From positions 62,001 to 126,000 of the forward strand of contig NMRA01000643.1 in assembly GCA_002633005.1 (NCBI GenBank): a DNA stretch of 64,000 nt. Reading direction: 5' to 3'. Positions 57,388 to 64,000 of this stretch are shown in pieces. The position numbers and the translations under genes are program-made. The notes under the pieces were generated by a model, which worked only from the letters and a program-made list of their open reading frames with translations, searched no databases and was not told the DNA's origin. This DNA comes from Phoronis australis. Taxonomy: Eukaryota; Phoronida; Phoronidae. Every line of letters begins with the position of its first letter. The stretch's first letter is position 1.

Positions 57388-60300
57388 GTAGGTTGTTATT
57401 CATTGCTTAGATAATGCCTTACTTGGTGTTTTTTAAGACCATGCTATTCGGTTTTCAGGTTATTGCCTTTTACTCATATATTGGTACCAAACTTGAAGTT
57501 TCCCTCGAAAACGACTTTCAAGACCAACTAAAGCACAACCAGAAACTACTACGTCTGTCTTATGCTCAAACTTTTCGAGAGATACAGTATAACACGTTTC
57601 TTGTAAGAGAATTTGATTTTAAAAATATATCATCAATACAAGTGTTTTAAGTCTATTTTGAGGAGATAGTGGACCCGATTCGAAAGCTGTGAAACGCTGA
57701 GTTAAACACAGTGTCCCCAAAAGGTGCTCTCACTTCAGATGACAATAATTGCGCTGTTTATTGGCTTAGGACCATGAGCTTCCCTTGGAAAGTGTGCTAT
57801 GACTTCTTGTGCTCCAAAAATCGCGCACTCGCGGGGCACGCTACGGCTGACATACTTCCACATCAAGGGGCAATCTTACAATTGGTACCGGGATTGTCCG
57901 TAGATAAGCAATGGGCGTGTGTTCAAAAAGGACAATTTTCAGGCGTTTCAGTAACACCAACTAAACACCCGAGCGTTTATCCGGAAGGGGGCGTGTAAAG
58001 GGAAAGTCATGATCTCGGCTGATAGAAAAACATTAGCGATTGTTTGCATAAAAATGTGCTTTTTAATTTTAAGTTAAGAAATACAGTTGTTCACCAATTC
58101 TTTGTTCGTTTTTATAAATGATAAATGCTCCAGAAAACTGATTTCGTGGCTTAAAGTTGACGCCGAGTGGGCTTTTAAGAGGAAATTTTCTGAATAAACG
58201 CCTCAATATCTGGACACTTGGCAACAGAATTTGTAACACCAAATATTCGGCATAATTCATCGGGTGGGGTTTATTACGGAAAATCCCGTTACGGCCCCGA
58301 GTAGAGCCTGAACCACGGGAACTGAATTTAAACGAGTGATGCACTGAAGTATGAGTATATTTTTGGGACGCCGTCACGAGTTTTGTCGACAAAGTTATAC
58401 AATAGTTTATGAAGTCTAAATATGTCCGTCTGTTCACAGACTTTGTATTGATTCGTGTACACGTTTTTTTTTTTACATTTGAATGTCTCCGTCGATATTT
58501 TTTATCTTTTGAGTATTCCATACCCTGACGGATCTAGTAGATCAAAAGGGTGGAGAGGGCGAGTACAACTTCAGAAACAGGCGTTTGCGATGGCCCTACA
58601 AACCCAAACATGCTGGTGCTGTTTTTTGTCATTTGTGGCATGCACCCAAGTTATGACACGTAGCACGAATTAAATTCATAAAATGGTTTCCCGCAAAATG
58701 GTGTCTTGGGTATATTTTAATCTTAGCGTGGAGAGGGTGACTTTTAATCTTAGCGTGGCGAAACTGCTTCTCACGCATTTTACGTACGATTTCTCTTCTC
58801 CTCGCTCGGGATGTGGTTAAAATACATAACTTCATCTTGTATTAGGATCGGTAATTTCTTAAGGCAAGTAGTTACTTTAGAACGAAAAAACTCTTTCGAG
58901 TCTCCTTTGTGTGAGCACAGTGTCATTTCAGTGAAATTATACTTTCAGTGTATCCACGGACTTGCAAACAATATCTGGCATTTGGATTTTCCGAAGGTGA
59001 TGGGCACTACATCTTTAAGCCAACCGTTGCTTCTGAAACAATACGTTTGTGTGAGTATAGACTAAGCGTTCAATTTGTAAAAGGGTGCATTTGAGACATC
59101 CAGTTGAGAAAGTACAGAAAAATGAATCTAATGCTGGAATTTGAAATATAACTTACTAAAGATAGTGAGGCTGCGTCCGTCTCTCACGGACTTCTGGTTT
59201 ATTCAGGGAAGGATTCTCGATCCCTCTCTGAATAAACGAGGTGGATTAAGGTTCCATCCGTCACACTTATGGGATAGTGTCCCGACCTCCAACGCGCCGG
59301 CTAGTTAAAACGCCACCTATTAGCCAGAATAATAGCAACATTACTCGCCAAGCTGAAGTCCGTGAGAGACGGACACAATGTCCCTAACTCTAATAAGTTT
59401 TATTTCAAATTCCAGTATTAGATTCAAATTTTTTTTCTGCTGATTGTAGCAGTAGGCCTGTGTTTGACTTTTGTACTGTCGAATCTCAGTCAAGTTCATA
59501 AAAAATGGCTGACATCAGTTTTGGTCACTGCAAAGATAAGAATTAAAAAATAACTGAAGTAGCGAAAAATCATTGTAAACCATGATGTTCAGTGTCTTTC
59601 AACGGTGGCGTTTACGGTATTCAGTTGGCGCACCTGGCGCCGGAAATTCAAAAATCCAACTTAAAAATTTTACGTTGAATTCTTTTCTTTGCGACAAATG
59701 GTGTCATTTTGGAAGTGCGTCACTTAGCTTTCATGTTTTGCCAAACTGGCTTGTCTTAAAATATGTTGGTGTTTTTTATTTTCTTAATGTTGATTTATTC
59801 AACAACTGAAATGAAGCGGAAGCAGTATGCGGTGATCCAAAGATCAATGGCAGACGATAATTGAGTGTCACAATGTAATGTTGGCCCTTGCGATTTTACA
59901 GTTTGTGACATGACCAGCAACGGTGGTGGCTGGACCAGGTAGGTCTTCCACAGAGCCGGACACGGCATTAGAAGGAGCCGGGTATTTTTTTATGTAAAAG
60001 GGCTCACGTACACCCAACATGTAGTTATAGCCATAAACTTTTCAAGTTATTTTCTTGGATCTGCATTCAAATATCACAGTTTGTAGTTCAGTCATGCAAG
60101 GTCTTGTTTTTGACTGCCTAAGGACAGCATATCGCGGAATAACTGAACATGGGCGCACGGGGTGTTTGACGAGCGCTCTTCCTGCTGACTTACTCCAAAA
60201 GTTGGCGGAAAGGGAGATAGGTTTCAAAATGCTGCGTACTATATCAATCTATTAACGTAGAAAATAAATCTGAAACTAGATAAGGCGATCCAGATCCTCT

Positions 60301-63223
60301 TAAGAATATTATTGTTTTATGAAATGTAGAATATATATAGGTAAATAAAACAACAAGAATGGATCATTTTTTTCAAGTTAAAACTATTAATTTTGAAATC
60401 AATATTTACTCAGGGAAAAAAGTCTTTTGGTTGTATTTTTGTGAAATGGCTCGAACGGGAACGTTGGTAAAAATTATGGTTATGTAGGACCCTAATAAAA
60501 TTTAGAAATTTGGCCTAATTCGAAACGGATTCCCATGAAATTTCCAAGATATTATGCTTTATCCTCTATTCTCAAAATATTTGTTAGGGATTGTTTTAAA
60601 CGTTAAACTGTTGCATACAGGATTATCAAAAATAGGATTTTTGATTTTTTGGAAGAACTCATATGTGCATGAAACGAAAACGACATGATGATTTAGGAAA
60701 CTGTACGTCGTTTTTTGCGATCCATTTCATCTTAAAGACTTATGTCTAACGAATTGGGTAACGTTATTGCTACCGTTATTTTGCTATGAATGTACCTTTC
60801 TTTTTTTTGGTAAATTTTATTGGATGTGCATGGTCACTTGACCTAATGAACGGAAGATTCGTACAAAGTTACAGCCTTTCTACTTTCAGAAAAAGTACTG
60901 TAGGTATTTGTACATATTTGCATATCCTGAATACTAGTTAAGCGGTGTGTCATGCTCGGAGACATGTTTAACAGAAAAGAACGATTTTTAAATGTCTTAA
61001 AAGCAAAAAAGAGGGATGAAACAAAGAATAAGTGGTAATGTGTACAAATTCAAAGATAGTTTGTTAGTAGAACGTAACACAAACTTCTCATTGGATTTTT
61101 ACAAAATCCCGGGTATTTGTTTGAAATCACCCCCAGGAGGTGCTCAAAACTCTTTTTGCCGGGGTGTACTTTTGGGAAATTAGATGCATGTCTTTTCAGG
61201 GAGTCAATGCGTGAGTTGTCGAGTCACTAAATAATTTCCTCCTTTGGTATATACAATGAGTGTACAAGATTCTTCATTTTTTTACAGACAAAAACTGACA
61301 TACCTATAAGCGTTTTCGTGTCATCTTGTCAACTTACGCATTCTTATACTAAACCAACACAACTTTAGTTTGTCGAGATTGAATGCTGACAAGAGGACCC
61401 GAAAAAGTCAATAAGTACATCAGTTTTCGCCTGTGTCAAAAAGAACCTTATTTACTCAAAGTTAGCGAGAACGCATATGCGGCTAGATTGTGATAAATTG
61501 TAAAATCCTAGTTTTCATTAAATGTTTGTTGCATTTCGCCGTGTTTAGCTGGCTAAAAAGCGATAATCGAATTTGACATTTTAGTCTCATAAAATCGGTC
61601 TCATAACATTTCTTTCCGTAAGTACCAGGAACGTCTAAATCATCAACGACTCAATGGAACGCGTTGAGTTTATTGGGGTAGGCAACCCTAAAGTTACAGG
61701 TTCGAAAATGGCGCATGTGCAACACCCGGGTTATTAGACAATGATTCGAAATCGGATGAGTGTAGTAAATGCTTTCAAAGCCCAAAGTGCTTCGATTGGG
61801 GATTTAAAATTAGCAGCTAAACATGGACGAAATACACCTTTGAGAAATTCCAAAACATTGGACCCAAAATTCGAAACAACGAAAATTGCCGATATGGTTG
61901 ACACTTCATGTTGTTTTCAAGTTCCCTGTGATATTTCTCTCATTATCTTCTGCGAATTGAACTTTTTATCTTCAAATTGTTGATTCTGTGAGACAAAGTG
62001 TGACAATGAAGCTGATAATATTTGTTTACACAAATCAAGAACATGAAAAGTTAGCATTTTCAGAAGTCATAATTTGATTTATTTCTTTTTCGAAATTATT
62101 GTTTATGTTTCAATTTGTTGAGTTAGCGATTGATTGATTTCATTTATAAGATAATGTTTTCAGTGAGATTACAGTTATGAAGGTAACCGGTGAAAATAAA
62201 ATGATTTTAACTTTAGAATATTATCTCTTGAAATATAGGTTGTACTATAAAAGTGGTTTAAGAACGTGTGTCAGTGACACTACGTGGACCAGGGACTTAA
62301 TTGAAGCTTTTGGTGTTGACAAAGCTACAGACTTCGGAGTGAGCCAAAGTTTTAACACGTTATTCACCGAAAAGTCGTGGATATTCAACGGGGTGTTGTG
62401 GTCGCTGTCTGATGGTGTTAATAATCTTGAATCGGTTTTGGCATCACTTAGCAACTGCAAGACTCCGACCGGTGACCATTGGTCTGACAGCTATTCGGGT
62501 AAGTTTAGTGAATCAAAAGGGGTCATTTAAATATTCATTTTATGCACAATTGATGGGCGAAAGTGAAAAGAGCATTGAGAAGTCATTCCATTTGCTCCGT
62601 CATGAAACATTCTGTACGGTGTAGGCCTACTATAGTCTTCCTTCAGGATCTGTTGTTTGGACATAAAGAAACCGCTACCCATTGCCCTCTGGATCCTTAT
62701 AAATTGACGAAAAACGTTTACCCAGCAATTAGAAACATAGAAATCTGATATTGCACGTATATTGTGTACGGGGTTTGCACTATAGAAGTAGTTTAAAAAC
62801 GTGTGTCAGTGACACTACGTGGACCAGGGACTTAATTGAAGCTTTCGGTGTTGACAAAGTCACAGACTTTGGAGTTAGCCAGTTTTAACACGTTTTTTAC
62901 CGAGAAGTCGTGGATAGGGGACGTCAGCATGTGTAGCATATTGTCGACAGATGCAAGTTCTCTTTGTTTTGTCTCAGTTGAATGTCATGTTTGCTCGCAT
63001 TTTATCGTGTATTTAAGGAGGCTATCTTTATGCAAATGGTGTCCTCGGAACCAACGGGGGATGGGTTACGGTGTTTTGGGCATGTACTAATAATTACGCA
63101 AGCGTCGGAGACCAGGTTACGGTCCGCATAGGTGGAGGTTCGGGGCACACGGGAGAGTTTATTCACACGAGTTGCAACGACTATACAGTGAATCCAAACA
63201 ACAGAATCACGTGTCGCTGGTAA
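57072..63223 (+). CDS. Secreted PAN/apple-like and fibrinogen-like domain protein
   Basis: Predicted exons 57072-57387, 59902-59938, 62239-62498 and 63018-63223. Phases (1, 2, 1) join to 272 codons plus stop. MLVRAILCFFILYNLAPNFN is a signal-peptide-like start. MNCGQVCSRESDCDGFSH..CEL resembles a PAN/apple module (paired cysteines, C..F). VCDMTSNGGGWTR is the fibrinogen-like subdomain signature CDM.T.GGGWT. The following segments (LYYKSGLRTCVSDTTWTRDL, GGYLYANGVLGTNGGW, TVFWACTNNYASVGDQVTV) were not recognised. An extracellular lectin-like or matrix role is a guess. The end at TAA assumes no splicing at the strong donor overlapping it. The gene may be a pseudogene or incompletely assembled. 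Confidence 0.6.
57388..59901 (+). other. Intron 1 of the secreted-protein gene
   Basis: 2.5 kb. Contains the inverted-repeat element 59124-59425. Open frames at 57711-57998 (plus) and 58069-58521 (minus) have no recognisable content. Confidence 0.5.
59124..59425. mobile_element. Foldback/MITE element with 71-bp inverted arms
   Basis: Left arm 59124-59194 and right arm 59355-59425 are reverse complements over most of their length (GAATCTAATGCTGGAATTTG..., GTCCGTCTCTCACGGACTTC). A second small hairpin (GTTTATTCAG...CTGAATAAAC, 59197-59238) lies inside. Non-coding. Confidence 0.8.
59902..59938 (+). CDS. Secreted protein exon 2: fibrinogen-like signature
   Basis: A 37-nt microexon reading VCDMTSNGGGWT between acceptor GATTTTACAG and donor AG|GTAGGT. 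The CDM.T.GGGWT motif and matching phases on both sides make it convincing despite its size. Confidence 0.65.
59939..62238 (+). other. Intron 2 of the secreted-protein gene
   Basis: 2.3 kb, AT-rich; nothing recognisable. Confidence 0.5.
62239..62498 (+). CDS. Secreted protein exon 3
   Basis: After acceptor AATATAG the frame reads LYYKSGLRTCVSDTTWTRDL, then IEAFGVDKATDFGVSQSF, FTEKSWIFNGVLWSLSDGVN and CKTPTGDHWSDSYS. Donor G|GTAAGT, phase 1. Part of it is repeated downstream (62771-62918). Confidence 0.6.
62771..62918 (+). pseudogene. Decayed duplicate of secreted protein exon 3
   Basis: Direct repeat of 62239-62386 with few changes (SLKTCVSDTTWTRDLIEAFG). A 2-base deletion (AGCCAAAGT to AGCCAGT, near 62880) shifts the frame into a stop (CAG-TTT-TAA), and the acceptor-side sequence is altered. 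A functional alternative exon is therefore unlikely. Confidence 0.7.
63018..63223 (+). CDS. Secreted protein exon 4 (probable last coding exon)
   Basis: Acceptor TATTTAAG (or GGAG three bases later, also in frame). Reads GGYLYANGVLGTNGGWVTVF, WACTNNYASVGDQVTVRIGG and CNDYTVNPNNRITCRW, then TAA. The stop overlaps a strong donor G|GTAAGT (63220-63225). Confidence 0.5.
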
Positions 63224-63366
63224 GTTTAAACATGGTCTTTGAGTTGAAAAATCTGAGACCTCCTCAGGGGCGTGCTGAATTACTTATGAGTGCCCCCCCC
63301 CCGAGACCATTTAAACCGAAGAAGTAAATTAATTTCGATTGAAACTTTTGCGGATTGACTCTACAG

Positions 63367-63530
63367 AATTTACCTTCACCCAGGGGCCCAGTCGGGAGCA
63401 GAGGACAATGCGTTACTCGCACACGGAAAACGGCCTGTTAAAGGACATCTACGGTATCAGAACAGATCAATTCAATTTTTACATAACCATGTATAACGAA
63501 CGATGCTTATCTAAATATTCTAAAAATTGA
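63367..63530 (+). CDS. Possible orphan exon after the secreted-protein gene
   Basis: After acceptor ACTCTACAG the open frame reads FTFTQGPSREQRTMRYSHTE, then NGLLKDIYGIRTDQFNFYIT and MYNERC, with stop at 63528-63530. It requires a phase-1 donor, whereas the upstream exon offers phase 2, and that join would create TGA. It may belong to an alternative transcript or be separated by an indel. Confidence 0.3.
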
Positions 63531-63720
63531 AAATTCGGTAACGCAATCCAATGAATTCAATATTCTCAGGATTTTGGTAACCCATGTAGGCCTAACTTGC
63601 GGATAACTGATTGACATTTTTTCATGGAATGTTAAAGCCATATGCATATAATGTCGCTGACTACCAGGGGAGACTCGACTATATTTTTGAGGGGATACAG
63701 CTGGCAAATTAGGGAATCCT

Positions 63721-64000
63721 CTGTCACATTTTTATCCGTGGATGGGTAGGCGCAAGTTGTTACCGACCGGTGCTCCTAGCTCTCTGTGCGAAGATAGTGT
63801 GAAAACTGGTTCGAGTTAATCGCTTTATTAATCTCGACCGTACGATCACAAGTCTATAAAACAAAACATCCGACGTAATGTCTGTTCTATGCTCCGTTTA
63901 GTACTGTGAAGTCTTGACTTGCGATGAACTTCTGAGACACTTCCAGCAACTGCTACACTCGTTGATTTAATAATGTGCAGTCTCTAAAGATGGCCCTGTA
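63721..64000 (-). repeat. Dispersed repeat, copy 2 (possibly LTR-like), cut by the window end
   Basis: Reverse complement matches 6170-6422: shared TTATTAAATCAACG, CAGAAGTTCATC, ACATTACGTCGGA, GACTTGTGA.CGTACG and GATTAACTCGAA. The match reaches the right edge. Confidence 0.55.

Noticed and set aside
57711-57998. 95-codon open frame in intron 1 of the secreted-protein gene
   Set aside because: No domain recognised and no splice sites that connect it in phase with the neighbouring exons.
58069-58521. 150-codon minus-strand open frame
   Set aside because: Basic, low-complexity composition, no recognisable motif, no splice or promoter support; probably chance.

Overview
The window is a piece of animal nuclear genome. 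It has AT-rich sequence, short exons with GT..AG introns of up to about 11.5 kb, and many decayed transposons and miniature inverted-repeat elements. The gene families point to a marine invertebrate, possibly a deuterostome such as a hemichordate, echinoderm or cephalochordate, but the species cannot be fixed from this sequence. Two single N bases (12421 and 26727) show it is an assembled contig.

Three protein-coding genes can be reconstructed exon by exon. (1) Minus strand, 22209 down to 367: six exons of a type I coronin (CORO1/CORO6-like actin regulator). They give 349 residues from the start codon, and the gene runs off the left edge before its C-terminal tail and coiled coil. (2) Plus strand, 29463 to 51649: all 17 coding exons of VAC14, the scaffold of the PIKfyve/FIG4 phosphoinositide kinase complex. 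Every splice phase joins and the product is 736 residues. Its putative promoter carries TATA, CCAAT, CRE-like, ETS and CLEAR-like motifs. (3) Plus strand, 57072 to about 63223: a secreted protein with a PAN/apple-like cysteine domain followed by a fibrinogen-like 'CDM..NGGGWT' segment. It has a decayed duplicate of its third exon, and an orphan downstream exon whose splice phase does not fit. Coronin and VAC14 are head to head, about 7.25 kb apart between start codons.

Most of the rest is introns and intergenic DNA full of mobile-element debris. Coronin introns hold two larger elements with terminal inverted repeats (7695-9165, which contains a HIRAN-like coding fragment, and 11440-13648), several short MITEs, a Myb/SANT-like transposon remnant (about 15360-16020), a tRNA-like SINE head and dispersed repeats. 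The coronin-VAC14 spacer holds a frameshifted retroelement C-terminal domain (25471-26220) and a MITE that has a second copy just beyond VAC14. VAC14 introns hold a degenerate 22-bp repeat cluster, a dispersed repeat shared with a coronin intron, and a 14-bp minisatellite (38824-39139). Between VAC14 and the secreted-protein gene lie a frameshifted THAP zinc-finger exon and the C-terminal GIY-YIG end of a Penelope-like retroelement enclosed by inverted arms of about 215 bp.

The observations most worth following up are the inverted-repeat element carrying a HIRAN-like domain, the Penelope-like fragment between inverted arms, the exon duplication and phase conflict in the secreted-protein gene, and the origin of the 14-bp minisatellite from the same motif family as the element termini. 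No computation was run. All exon boundaries come from reading splice consensus and checking phase and family similarity by eye.
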